Assembly (NCBI GenBank): GCA_022786995.1
Contig: JALFUW010000034.1
Coordinates: forward strand, 1 to 40,223
DNA: 40,223 bases
Direction: 5' to 3'
Source: Clostridiales bacterium
Lineage (GTDB): Bacteria; Bacillota; Clostridia; Oscillospirales; Oscillospiraceae
The notes beneath the pieces were generated by a model. It saw only the letters and a program-made list of their open reading frames with translations. It ran no database searches and was not told the origin of the DNA. Position numbers and translations under genes: made by a program. Shown one piece after another: positions 1 to 7,891 of this stretch; within the stretch, counting starts at the first letter, position 1; each line of letters begins with the position of its first letter.

Positions 1-623
1 ACGGGCTTGCCAAACTGCTTGGCGGTTTCCATGAACTTGATGAACTTCTCAGGCTCAAAGACGGCCTGGGTCTGGAAATACTCGGCACCGGCCTTGACCT
101 TGCGCTCCATCTTCACCAGCTGGGCGTCCACGGAGTCAGAGCAGGGGGACACAACCGCGCCCTTGGCGAACTTGGGAGGCTCGCCCACCAGCGCGTTTCC
201 GCCCAGATCCACGCCGGTCTCCAGCAGGCTCGCGGTGTGCAGCAGGGACACGGAGTCCAGATCGAAAACAGGCTTGGCCTGGGGATGGTCGCCCAGCTTG
301 GTGTGGTCGCCGGTCAGGCACAGGATGTTGTCAATGCCCAGCATGGCGGCGCTCAGCAGGTCAGACTGCAGGGCGATGCGGTTTCGGTCACGGCAGGTCA
401 GCTGGAAGATGGGGTTCAGGCCCGCATCCTTCAGCACCTTACAGGTGGCGAGAGAACCCAACCGCATGACGGAGGACTGGTTATCGGTTACGTTTACAAA
501 GTGGACGCCGGACAGGTACTCCTTCGCCTCTTCCACCATGCCGTCAATATGAATTCCTTTGGGAGGGCCGACTTCGGCAGTAACTACAAATTCACCGTTA
601 TCAAACAGTTCCGTAATTCTCAT
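1..623 (-). CDS. metF: Methylenetetrahydrofolate reductase, 3' part outside window
   Basis: Reduces 5,10-methylene-THF to 5-methyl-THF, supplying methyl groups to methionine synthesis or the methyl branch of the Wood-Ljungdahl pathway; cytosolic flavoprotein. The reverse strand reads MRITELFDNGEFVVTAEVGP from an ATG at 621-623, with AGGAG at 635-639 as its binding site. The MetF TIM-barrel signatures visible are the N-terminal TAEVGPPKG, the NVTDNQ strand, FQLTCRDRNR and the LTGDH loop. About 207 codons are present; the left window edge removes the C-terminal end. It is third in a minus-strand run, 20 bases after the metV stop, so it is probably cotranscribed with metV and the rnfC-like gene and works in a complex with them. 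Family assignment is firm; whether NADH or another donor is used cannot be read from this part. Confidence 0.95.
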   Translation of the reverse strand, partial: MRITELFDNGEFVVTAEVGPPKGIHIDGMVEEAKEYLSGVHFVNVTDNQSSVMRLGSLATCKVLKDAGLNPIFQLTCRDRNRIALQSDLLSAAMLGIDNILCLTGDHTKLGDHPQAKPVFDLDSVSLLHTASLLETGVDLGGNALVGEPPKFAKGAVVSPCSDSVDAQLVKMERKVKAGAEYFQTQAVFEPEKFIKFMETAKQFGKP

Positions 624-643
624 AATTCTATTCGCTCCTAATA

Positions 644-1279
644 TTATTCAGATTCTTTGGCGGCCTTGGTAGCCTCATCTGTATTAAAGTCGTGCAGCTG
701 CGTGGGGCATTTCAGAACATCCAGACGGCCCTGAGCCTTCAGACGCTGATAAATCCGCTCCCAGCCGCATTCCATGTCGGGATTGACCTCGCATCTGCCG
801 TCCTTGGTGCCGCCGCAGGGGCCGTTGACCAGACTCTTGGAGCAGGCGGTGATGGGGCAGATGCCGCCGGTCAGGTTCAGGAAGCACTCACCGCACTGAC
901 CGCAGTCGTATTCCAGCGGGGTAACGCCCTGGAAGCCGGGCAGTTCAATGGTATCGCAGCAGGCGTAGACAGGCTTGTCCTCCAGCACCTCGGAGAGGGT
1001 CTGAACGCCCACACCACAGGAAAACACCAAAACGGCATCCGCCTCGGCAATCTTCGCCATGGGCGCGCGCAGCCGCAGGGCCAGCTCGTCGGGGTTGCAC
1101 ACATAGTCGGTGGTCAGGGTGCCCACAACCTTGCCTTCCTCCGCCAGTTTCTTCTGCAGAGCCTTTGCCTCTTCCTCGGGGAATCCGACCTCTTTACAGC
1201 CATGGCAGTTGATGATGAAAACCTTGCCGGAAGCCAGGGAAGCAATCGCTTCTTCAGATTTCAATTTCGTAATCAACAT
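644..1279 (-). CDS. metV: MetV-type methylenetetrahydrofolate reductase C-terminal-domain protein
   Basis: A 211-residue iron-sulfur protein of the MTHFR_C/MetV family, known from acetogens as the partner that passes electrons to MetF. A dense Cys pattern lies in the second half: CGQCGEC at 126-132, then Cys141, Cys146, Cys154, Cys163 and Cys171, within the family motif LTGGICP and a GPCGG loop. The first half carries NCHGCKEVGFP and SCGVGVQT, typical of the alpha/beta part of the family. The gene sits between the rnfC-like gene (18-base gap holding a GGGGGAT site) and metF (20-base gap), all minus strand. It is clearly paralogous to the N-terminal third of the neighbouring rnfC-like protein, with the whole Cys set conserved between them. 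Function is known for the family; the complex here is inferred from gene order. Confidence 0.92.
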   Translation of the reverse strand: MLITKLKSEEAIASLASGKVFIINCHGCKEVGFPEEEAKALQKKLAEEGKVVGTLTTDYVCNPDELALRLRAPMAKIAEADAVLVFSCGVGVQTLSEVLEDKPVYACCDTIELPGFQGVTPLEYDCGQCGECFLNLTGGICPITACSKSLVNGPCGGTKDGRCEVNPDMECGWERIYQRLKAQGRLDVLKCPTQLHDFNTDEATKAAKESE

Positions 1280-1297
1280 AAGTCTTCTTCATCCCCC

Positions 1298-3268
1298 TTA
1301 TTTCTTCTTCAGCAGAGGCGCGATCATGCCCTTGGCGGCGTTGATCTTGGACACCAGAGGAATCTTGGACGAGCAGATGTACTCACAGCACTTGCAGGAG
1401 AAGCAGTCCATAACGTTCAGCTTCAGCAGCGTGTCTGTGTCGCCCAGCTGGGCGTACTTGTAGATATCCAGCGGCTGCAGCTCCATGGGGCACACGTCCA
1501 CGCAGCGGCCGCACTTGATACATTCCTTCTCCTCGGTGTGGTCAGCGGCAATGGCGATGATGCCGTTGGAGCCTTTAATGATGGGTACATTGGTGTCCTT
1601 GATGGGAGCGCCCATCATGGGGCCGCCCATCTTCAGCACCACGTCGTCGCCGGTGATGCCGCCGCAGTGATCGATGATCTCCTGCACGTTGGTGCCCAGC
1701 TTGACCATGTAGTTGCCGGGGTTGGCGATGAACTCGCCGGTGACGGAAACCACACGCTCCACAAGAGGCATACCCTTCTGGATGGCATCGGAAATGGCCT
1801 TGGCGGTGGAGGTGTTGCTCACCACGCAGCCCACGTCGGCGGGCAGCTTGCCGCTGGGAACCTGGCGGCCCATGACCTTCTTAATGAGCATCTTCTCAGC
1901 GCCCTCGGGGTACTGGGTTTTGGCGGCGCAGATGCGGATATTGTCGTAGGGAGCCACCTTTTCTTCCATCAGCGCGATGGCGTCGGGCTTGTTGTCCTCG
2001 ATGAGGATGACACCCTCGGGAGCGCTGACGGCCTTCATCATGGCACGCAGACCGAAGACAATGTCATCGGCGTACTCCAGCATGATACGATGGTCAGCGG
2101 TCAGGTAAGGCTCGCACTCGGAACCGTTGATGAGAACGGCGTCGATGGGCTTGCCGGGCTTCAGCTTGACGTAGGTGGGGAAGGTAGCGCCGCCCATGCC
2201 CACGATGCCCTTCTCCTTGACGATCTCCACGATCTCGTCGGGAGTCAGCTCCTCCAGAGACTTGTTAGGCACCACAGACTCATGCAGGGTGTTCTTACCG
2301 TCGTTCTTGATGACCACGCTCATGACGCCGGGACCCTTGTTGGGATGGGTATGGGGCTCCACGGCGATGACGGTGCCGCTGACGCTGGAATGGACAGGGG
2401 CGCTGATAAAGCCCGCCTGCTCACCGATGAGCTGGCCCACCTTCACGGTGTCGCCGGCCTGCACCACAGGATTGGCGGGCGCGCCGATGTGCATGGCCAG
2501 AGGGATGATGACGGTATCCGGCTCAGGGAACTTCTGCAGAGCCAGATGCTCGGTGTATTCTTTATTCTCGGTGGGATGGACGCCGCCGTAGAAGCCCTCG
2601 TAGCGCTTGGCACGAGCCTCCTCCACATAGGCCTTGATGGTGTCCACATCGTTTACGGAGTAGTCACGCAGCTGGATGGGCTGATCCAGGAATTCGCGGG
2701 TCCGTCCCTGCTTCTCCAAACGCTGGTAGATCTTCTCCCAGGCGCAGTCCTTCTTGGGATCGATTTCGCACTTGCCGTCCTTGGCACCGCCGCACTGACC
2801 GTTGACCAGACTCTTGGTGCAGTCCACGATGGGGCAGATACCGCCGGTGACGTTCAGATAGCACTGGGCGCAGGCGCCGCAGGTCTTCTTCGTCAAGGCC
2901 ATGCCATGGTGGCCGATGTAGTTCAGGGAGTTGGTTGCCGTGAAGACAGGGACGTCCTGAATATCCGCCACGGTCTGCACGCCAAGACCGCAGGAGATCA
3001 CCAGCACATTTTCTGTACCCTCGGGCACAACGTCCGCCAGCTTCTTCGCCGTCTGCACCTTGTTGCAGAGGAAATCCAGCTTAGCAGTGCCGGTGATGGT
3101 TTTACCCTGTGCCTGAGCAATGGCGGAAAGTTCGCCGCACTCCGGCTCTTCGGTTGTGTTGAACTCTTTGAAGCACTTGTTGCAGGCAACCACAAAGAAG
3201 TTATCCTTCCCTGCGAGCAAGCCTTCCAGTTCTTCTTTGCTCTTTAACACATACTTGGTATAATCCAC
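1298..3268 (-). CDS. RnfC-like NADH-binding iron-sulfur subunit with N-terminal MetV domain (RnfC2 type)
   Basis: Predicted electron-input subunit of the methylene-THF reductase. Residues 1-210 are a MetV-like domain (CGACAQC near 131-137, VTGGICP, GQCGG). Residues 240-560 form an RnfC/NuoF-like region with the glycine-rich GIVGMGGATFPT (355-366), expected to bind NADH and flavin, followed by INGSECEPYL. Two ferredoxin-type clusters follow: CIKCGRCVDVCP at 584-595 and CFSCKCCEYIC at 623-633. About 656 residues, far longer than a plain RnfC because of the MetV part and close to the size I recall for acetogen RnfC2. No membrane segments are visible, so it is probably a soluble NADH module rather than part of a membrane Rnf pump; no other rnf gene is in view. 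The start is GTG at 3266-3268, 9 bases after AGG of an AAGGTGA site; an upstream TTG (3269-3271) is closer than ideal. First gene of the operon. Confidence 0.9.
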   Translation of the reverse strand: MDYTKYVLKSKEELEGLLAGKDNFFVVACNKCFKEFNTTEEPECGELSAIAQAQGKTITGTAKLDFLCNKVQTAKKLADVVPEGTENVLVISCGLGVQTVADIQDVPVFTATNSLNYIGHHGMALTKKTCGACAQCYLNVTGGICPIVDCTKSLVNGQCGGAKDGKCEIDPKKDCAWEKIYQRLEKQGRTREFLDQPIQLRDYSVNDVDTIKAYVEEARAKRYEGFYGGVHPTENKEYTEHLALQKFPEPDTVIIPLAMHIGAPANPVVQAGDTVKVGQLIGEQAGFISAPVHSSVSGTVIAVEPHTHPNKGPGVMSVVIKNDGKNTLHESVVPNKSLEELTPDEIVEIVKEKGIVGMGGATFPTYVKLKPGKPIDAVLINGSECEPYLTADHRIMLEYADDIVFGLRAMMKAVSAPEGVILIEDNKPDAIALMEEKVAPYDNIRICAAKTQYPEGAEKMLIKKVMGRQVPSGKLPADVGCVVSNTSTAKAISDAIQKGMPLVERVVSVTGEFIANPGNYMVKLGTNVQEIIDHCGGITGDDVVLKMGGPMMGAPIKDTNVPIIKGSNGIIAIAADHTEEKECIKCGRCVDVCPMELQPLDIYKYAQLGDTDTLLKLNVMDCFSCKCCEYICSSKIPLVSKINAAKGMIAPLLKKK

Positions 3269-3325
3269 CAAATATCACCTTCTTATCCTTTTGTTATTCG
3301 TTCGCACGCAAACGATTACATCGTG

Positions 3326-3354
3326 ATTATACCATCATACCATACAAATGTCCA
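3326..3354 (-). promoter_or_regulatory. Sigma-A-type promoter of the rnfC-metV-metF operon
   Basis: On the reverse strand TGGACA (3349-3354) and TATAAT (3326-3331) are separated by exactly 17 bases. The -10 is perfect and the -35 matches five of six. The predicted transcript starts near 3319 and leaves about 50 bases of leader. No riboswitch-like fold is evident in that leader. Confidence 0.85.
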
Positions 3355-3425
3355 GTGTTTTTTAGTCATTTTTTAGGCATTTCTAACCGTATTCTACATT
3401 GTTTTCATTTCCAATGTTTTCGAGA

Positions 3426-3461
3426 GAAAAACACGGTCATCTCCCCAAAAGATGACCGTGT
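3426..3461 (-). terminator. Rho-independent terminator after trkH
   Basis: A perfect 12-base stem (3431-3442 pairing with 3450-3461) around a 7-base loop is followed on the reverse strand by a T-run (3426-3430). It lies 11 bases beyond the trkH stop codon and closes the trkA-trkH unit. It also separates that unit from the rnfC promoter. Confidence 0.9.
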
Positions 3462-3472
3462 CCGGGATTATT

Positions 3473-4927
3473 TCAGCGTTGTTTCCATGTGCTTCGGGAG
3501 AAGAGAACCAAAATCGGGAAGATCTCCAACCTGCCCGCCAGCATATCGATGATCAAAACCAGCTTGGAAAGACAGCTGTAGGCGGCATAGTTGCAGGTGG
3601 GGCCCACCGCTTCCAGGCCGGGGCCGATGTTGTTGAAGCAAGCCAGCACCGCGCTGAAATTTGTTCCCACAGAAAACCCATCCATGGAAATAACCAAAAA
3701 ACTCAGGAACAAAATAATCACATAGGCAGACAGGTAGGCATTGGCGCTGTCCAGCACCTTCTCATCCATCACCTGATCGTTGACGCGGATGGCTTGCACC
3801 CGGCGATGGTGGAGCACCTGATGGATATTCCGGCGCAGACTCTTGAACAGCAGCAGCGCCCGGGCGCATTTCAGGCCGCCGCCGGTAGAACCGGCACAGG
3901 CACCGATGACCATAAGGACAAGCAGCAGCGTCTGAGAAAAGGCCGGCCACTGTCCAAAATCCGTCGTTGCGAAGCCGGTGGTGGTCATAATGGAGGACAC
4001 CTGAAAGGCCGCGTGACGGATGGTTTCTCCCACCGTCGGATAGAATCCCCGCAGATTCAGGGTGATGAGCAATACGCTTCCCAGCAGAATGCCCAAATAC
4101 AGCCGCAGCTCCTCATCCTTAAAAACACCCTTCACGTTGCCCAGCATCAGTAGATAGTAGCAGCTGAAATTCACGCCGAACAGGGTCATAAACACCGTGG
4201 TGACGTTCTGAATATAGGGCGAATATCCGGCAATGGAGTCATTCTTCACGCCAAAGCCGCCGGTACCCGCTGTACCAAATGCGGTGCAGACCGCCTCCAG
4301 AAAGGGCATTTTCCCGATCAGCAGGAAAATGACGTTCAGAACCGTCAGGAGTAGGTACAGAATGTACAGAATCACCGCGGTTTTCCGCATTTTGGGAACC
4401 AGCTTTCCCACGTTGGGGCCGGGGCTTTCCGCCCGAAGCAGATGCATGGTAAAGCCCTGTCCCTTGCCGCTGCCCGGCGCAAAGGCCAGCAGAAACACCA
4501 ATACGCCCATGCCGCCCAGCCAGTGGCTGAAGCTGCGCCAATACAGGATTCCCCAGGAAAGGGACTCTACCTCCGGCAAAACGGAGGCGCCGGTGGTGGT
4601 ATAGCCGGAAACAATCTCAAAAAACGCGTCGATGAATTTGGGAATCTCCCGGGAGAAATAGAACGGAAGGCAGCTGATCAGGCTTAAAACGATCCAGCTG
4701 GCACCGACGCAGACAAGACCTTCTCTTGCATAGAAGGCGCTGGGTGCGCTGCGGCAGGTCAGCCGCAGCAGTCCAATCACTACGGCAAAAATGCACAGTG
4801 TGATCAGAAAACCAAACACAGCCCTGTCCTCTTTGTAATAGAGGCTAATCATCAAAGCCGGCAGCATAAACGCCGCGCCGATGGTCAGAATCTGGGCGAT
4901 GAACCGCCCCATCATTTTATAATTCAT
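3473..4927 (-). CDS. trkH: TrkH/KtrB-family potassium uptake membrane protein
   Basis: Integral membrane K+ translocating subunit. The 484-residue chain has about ten hydrophobic segments and the four-fold pseudo-repeat of pore loops with filter glycines: TTTGASVLPEVESLSWG, the AFGTAGTGGFGVKND loop, MTTTGFATTDF and FNNIGPGLEAVGP. GACAGSTGGG marks the inner repeat linker. The length fits TrkH (about 480) rather than short KtrB (about 440-450). The ATG at 4925-4927 follows an AAAGGAA site that overlaps the trkA stop codon, with only 9 bases between the genes, so translation is probably coupled. The partner is TrkA immediately upstream. The terminator at 3426-3461 ends the unit. Confidence 0.95.
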   Translation of the reverse strand: MNYKMMGRFIAQILTIGAAFMLPALMISLYYKEDRAVFGFLITLCIFAVVIGLLRLTCRSAPSAFYAREGLVCVGASWIVLSLISCLPFYFSREIPKFIDAFFEIVSGYTTTGASVLPEVESLSWGILYWRSFSHWLGGMGVLVFLLAFAPGSGKGQGFTMHLLRAESPGPNVGKLVPKMRKTAVILYILYLLLTVLNVIFLLIGKMPFLEAVCTAFGTAGTGGFGVKNDSIAGYSPYIQNVTTVFMTLFGVNFSCYYLLMLGNVKGVFKDEELRLYLGILLGSVLLITLNLRGFYPTVGETIRHAAFQVSSIMTTTGFATTDFGQWPAFSQTLLLVLMVIGACAGSTGGGLKCARALLLFKSLRRNIHQVLHHRRVQAIRVNDQVMDEKVLDSANAYLSAYVIILFLSFLVISMDGFSVGTNFSAVLACFNNIGPGLEAVGPTCNYAAYSCLSKLVLIIDMLAGRLEIFPILVLFSRSTWKQR

Positions 4928-4936
4928 GGCATTCCT

Positions 4937-6295
4937 TTACGCAAAAATATCGTTGAGCTGGCGAAGCGGCGTCTGACCGCTGGTGACAACCACAATGGTA
5001 TCGCCCCGGGTGAAGGAGGAATCTCCGCCGGGGATCTCCGTGCGGGAGCCGTGGGTAATGCTGACCAGCAGCACATTTTCCCTGAGCTTCAGATTTTTCA
5101 GCGGCGTATCGCAGAACCGGGTGGTGTCGTCCACCAGAAATTCTACCGCCTCCGCCTGACCGTGGGCAATCCTGTGAACGGATACCGCCGCGCCGGTCTG
5201 ATTCTGCATGGCACGAACATAGCGGGCAATGTTGTTGCAGCACAGTTCCTTGGGACAGACCACGCTGCCAAGAGCCAGGGCGTCGATCATGGCGTGATTC
5301 TCCATGCGGCTGAGCTTGGTGATTACTTGCGGAACACCTCGGCTCTGAGCGTACAGAGACGTGATCATATTCAGTTCATCAATCCCCGTCAGACTTACCA
5401 GCGCGTCCATTTGGGACAGGCCCTCGCTTTCCAGCAGCAGATGATCCGTGCTGTCGCCGTGAATCACAGTCACACCTGGCAGCTGTGCAGAAAGCTCCTG
5501 ACAGCGGGCGTAATCCTTCTCAATGAGCTGGACGGAAATGCCGTGCTTCTCCAGTAGAGACGCCAGGTAGAAGCTGACCCGTCCGCCGCCGCAGAGCATA
5601 ACCCTGCGGACACGGCGGGTGATAATGCCAAGATTCCGCAAAAGAGCCGTCAGATTCTGGGCAGGCGCGGTTACAAAGATGCGGTCTCCTTCCCGGAGAA
5701 TGAAGCTACCGTTGGGGGCAATGGCGGTTCCGTTCCGCAGAACCGCGCAAACCAGTACCCGGCAGCCGGCAACACTGTTCATATCGCTCAGCGCCACGTT
5801 GCACAGCTTACTGGCGGCATCCACACGCAGCTCCACAATTTCCGTACGCCCCTTGGCAAAGGTATCCCGTTTCAGAAAGCCGGGGTATTGCAGCAGATGG
5901 GCAATTTCCTGCGCCGCCTGCTTCTCCGGGTTGATGGTCATGGACAGGCCGAACACGTCCTTCATGGCGTAGATCTGCTCGGTGTATTCCGGGTCACGGA
6001 TTCTGGCGATGGTGTGCAGCTTTGGATTCAGGCAATGGGCCGTGGTGCAAGACAAAAGGTTAATTTCATCCGCATCCGTTGCCGTGATCAGCAGATCAGC
6101 CTCTTTGACGCCGGCTTGCCTTAGTGTATTCATGGAAGCGCAGTTTCCGGAAACCGACATGACATCATATTGCTCCTGAGACTCCTTCAACACATGGGCA
6201 TTGGTATCAATCAACGTAATGTCATGGTCCTCGGCAGACAGCAGACGGGTCAGTGTTGAGCCGACTTTTCCATTTCCTGCGATTATGATATTCAT
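4937..6295 (-). CDS. trkA: Trk system K+ uptake regulatory subunit TrkA
   Basis: Cytosolic nucleotide-gated regulator that forms the ring below TrkH. The 452-residue protein is a tandem duplication: Rossmann RCK domain 1 starts MNIIIAGNGKVGSTLTRLL, a first TrkA_C domain lies around 130-215, RCK domain 2 starts near 230 with VMLCGGGRVSFYLASLLEK, and a second TrkA_C ends the protein. The full-length duplicated form fits TrkA rather than the single-unit KtrA. I place the start at the ATG at 6293-6295 because the reading frame upstream of it runs into the promoter at 6330-6358 and shows no conserved residues. It is first in the two-gene unit with trkH. Confidence 0.95.
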   Translation of the reverse strand: MNIIIAGNGKVGSTLTRLLSAEDHDITLIDTNAHVLKESQEQYDVMSVSGNCASMNTLRQAGVKEADLLITATDADEINLLSCTTAHCLNPKLHTIARIRDPEYTEQIYAMKDVFGLSMTINPEKQAAQEIAHLLQYPGFLKRDTFAKGRTEIVELRVDAASKLCNVALSDMNSVAGCRVLVCAVLRNGTAIAPNGSFILREGDRIFVTAPAQNLTALLRNLGIITRRVRRVMLCGGGRVSFYLASLLEKHGISVQLIEKDYARCQELSAQLPGVTVIHGDSTDHLLLESEGLSQMDALVSLTGIDELNMITSLYAQSRGVPQVITKLSRMENHAMIDALALGSVVCPKELCCNNIARYVRAMQNQTGAAVSVHRIAHGQAEAVEFLVDDTTRFCDTPLKNLKLRENVLLVSITHGSRTEIPGGDSSFTRGDTIVVVTSGQTPLRQLNDIFA

Positions 6296-6329
6296 AGCGA
6301 CACTCGTTCCCTTTTCCAAATATTGTAAT

Positions 6330-6358
6330 ATTATAACATTTTCGGAACAAGAAAACAA
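6330..6358 (-). promoter_or_regulatory. Promoter of trkA-trkH
   Basis: Reverse-strand TTGTTT (6353-6358), 17-base spacer, TATAAT (6330-6335). The -10 is perfect and the -35 weak. The predicted start is near 6323, giving a leader of about 28 bases. That is too short for a c-di-AMP riboswitch. Confidence 0.8.
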
Positions 6359-6380
6359 CCGCTATTTCCAAATATTCAAC

Positions 6381-6515
6381 AAAAAACAGAAAAGCCCACC
6401 GCTTTCACGCGGCAGGCTTCTCTGTTTGGAAAGAAGAGAGGTAGAAAAGAGGGTCTGTACGAATGAAAGGAAGCGGCTCACGGCTTCCGCCGCCTTTCAT
6501 GCTTACAGGATAATC
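6381..6515 (-). ncRNA. Candidate small RNA: hairpin, C/U-rich linker, intrinsic terminator
   Basis: No plausible protein is encoded between the trkA promoter and the M20 gene, yet the reverse strand holds a strong structure. A long interrupted hairpin (6455-6508: CTGTA/TACAG, ATGAAAG/CTTTCAT, GCGGC/GCCGC) is followed by a 28-base C/U-rich stretch (6425-6453). A terminator hairpin (6384-6427) with a run of six T (6381-6386) ends it. A free C/U-rich stretch between two hairpins is the usual layout of Gram-positive trans-acting sRNAs that pair with Shine-Dalgarno sequences. The terminator would otherwise end nothing, since no minus-strand gene lies to its right. A TATATT box is readable just upstream near 6531-6536, without a good -35. 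Identity and targets are unknown. Confidence 0.5.
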
Positions 6516-6572
6516 CGGGATTATTGCGGGAATATAAACGATAGCAAAACAAATTGTGTACGGTTCATTAAG

Positions 6573-6588
6573 AAAACCTTACGGTTTT
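6573..6588. repeat. Small inverted repeat upstream of the M20 promoter
   Basis: AAAACC, TTAC, GGTTTT forms a 6-bp stem 20 bases upstream of the M20 -35 box. It is nested inside a second pair of complementary 9-mers (ACAAATTGT near 6550-6558 and ACAATTTGT at 6601-6609). It could be an operator or simply part of the neighbouring RNA-rich region; the sequence alone does not decide. Confidence 0.35.
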
Positions 6589-6608
6589 GTCAATTCTTCC
6601 ACAATTTG

Positions 6609-6637
6609 TTGACTTTTGGGGAAAAACTGAGTATTCT
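6609..6637 (+). promoter_or_regulatory. Promoter of the M20 amidohydrolase gene
   Basis: TTGACT (6609-6614), 17-base spacer, TATTCT (6632-6637). The start is predicted near 6644, about 37 bases before the ATG. Confidence 0.75.
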
Positions 6638-6680
6638 GAGAACCAGATAACCGTGCAGTAAAATACAAGGAGGAAGTTGT

Positions 6681-7850
6681 ATGAATGACTATGAACTGGC
6701 GCAGCAGTTGAAAGAAGAAACCGTTGCCCACCGCCGCTTTTTCCACCAGAACGCAGAGGTAGGGCTGGACATGCCTAAGGCTGTGGCGTATGTGATGCAG
6801 GAGCTGACCAGCGCCGGACTGCAGCCCCAACGCTGCGGTCACGGTGTCACCGCGCAGATTGGTTCCGGCGGAAAGACGCTGCTTCTGCGGGCCGACATGG
6901 ACGCTCTGCCCATGCCGGAGCTCAGCGGAGAGCCCTTCGCCTGCCCCACTGGCACAGAGGCCCACACCTGCGGTCACGACTTCCACGCCGCCATGCTGCT
7001 GACCGCCGCGAAAATGCTGAAGCAGCAGGAAAGCCAATTGAAGGGCACCGTCCGCTTCATGTTCCAGCCTGCCGAGGAGACCTTCGAAGGCAGCCGGGAT
7101 ATGATCGCCCACGGCATTCTGGAGGATGTGGACGCTGCCCTTGCCTTCCATGTCTCCCCCGGAAAAATGCCGGTCGGCCTTGTCATGTACAACAGCACCG
7201 GCACCATGATGTTCTCTGTGGACGGATTCAGGCTCACCATTTTCGGGCAGGGCGGGCATGGTGCCTATCCTCACACCGCCATCGATCCCATCAACATCGG
7301 CGTTCACATCCATCTGGCCCTCCAGGAATTGATTGCAAGAGAGGCAGACCCTACCCACGCCTGCGTGCTGACCATCGGTCAGTTTAGCGCCGGCTCCGCT
7401 GCCAATATCATCCCGGACGAAGCCGTTTTACAGGGAACACTGCGTACCAACAATCTGGAATCACAGGACAAACTGGTTCGGCGTATCAAGGAAGTGGCAG
7501 AAAAGACCGCGGCGGTCTACGGCGGAAGGGTATCCATCGAATGGATTTCTCAGGTGCCACCCCTGATCTGTGACCACGATCTGGTGGAATCCGTCATCGG
7601 CTATATGAAAGAGCTGCCGATACCGAATCTCACCTTCTACCCCGGCGTCACCGCCAGCGCTTCCGAGGATTTTTCCATTGTGGCCGAGAAGATTCCCAGC
7701 GCCTTTATCTACCTGTCTTCAGGCTTTACTGACGAGCGGGGCGCGTATCCCGCTCACAACCCCAAGGCCATGTTCAATGAGGACGTGTGCCCCAACGGCG
7801 CCGCCTTCCTGACCCATTGTGCCAAACGCTGGCTGGAAGAACATCAGTAA
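6681..7850 (+). CDS. M20 family (subfamily D) metallo-amidohydrolase
   Basis: Zinc or manganese amidohydrolase of the group that includes IAA-amino acid hydrolases, N-acetyl-diaminopimelate deacetylase and hippurate hydrolase. The 389-residue length is normal. Metal-binding residues are recognisable: Cys97, His99 and Asp100 in HTCGHDFHAAM, the catalytic Glu132-Glu133 in FQPAEET, His157 in FHVSPGKMPVG, and the late His in PAHNP. GQGGHGAYPH marks the start of the dimerisation domain. The start is set by a strong AAGGAGGAA site (6668-6675). The gene has its own promoter and stands alone. The exact substrate cannot be told: with a diaminopimelate or cysteine operon it would be easier, but no such gene is next to it. 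Confidence 0.9.
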   Translation: MNDYELAQQLKEETVAHRRFFHQNAEVGLDMPKAVAYVMQELTSAGLQPQRCGHGVTAQIGSGGKTLLLRADMDALPMPELSGEPFACPTGTEAHTCGHDFHAAMLLTAAKMLKQQESQLKGTVRFMFQPAEETFEGSRDMIAHGILEDVDAALAFHVSPGKMPVGLVMYNSTGTMMFSVDGFRLTIFGQGGHGAYPHTAIDPINIGVHIHLALQELIAREADPTHACVLTIGQFSAGSAANIIPDEAVLQGTLRTNNLESQDKLVRRIKEVAEKTAAVYGGRVSIEWISQVPPLICDHDLVESVIGYMKELPIPNLTFYPGVTASASEDFSIVAEKIPSAFIYLSSGFTDERGAYPAHNPKAMFNEDVCPNGAAFLTHCAKRWLEEHQ

Positions 7851-7861
7851 ACAGCAGAAAT

Positions 7862-7881
7862 GGGGCAGCGACTGCTGCCCC
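7862..7881. terminator. Hairpin between convergent genes
   Basis: GGGGCAGC, GACT, GCTGCCCC forms an 8-bp perfect stem between the convergent M20 gene and the small anchored protein gene. The T-rich tracts on either side are weak, so it is a probable rather than certain bidirectional terminator. Confidence 0.55.
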
Positions 7882-7891
7882 TTGCGCTTGT

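Noticed and set aside
692..3247. An 851-codon open frame on the plus strand opposite rnfC and metV
   Set aside because: It is an antisense shadow of GC-rich genes; its translation is low-complexity (His/Gly/Asp rich) with no domain, and the minus strand holds well-known proteins.
6296..6358. A 21-residue N-terminal extension of TrkA
   Set aside because: It would begin within the promoter -35 box, and TrkA proteins start at the Rossmann strand MNIIIAG.
6359..6680. c-di-AMP riboswitch controlling trkA-trkH
   Set aside because: The trkA promoter at 6330-6358 lies downstream of the structured region on that strand, and I cannot find the riboswitch core motifs.
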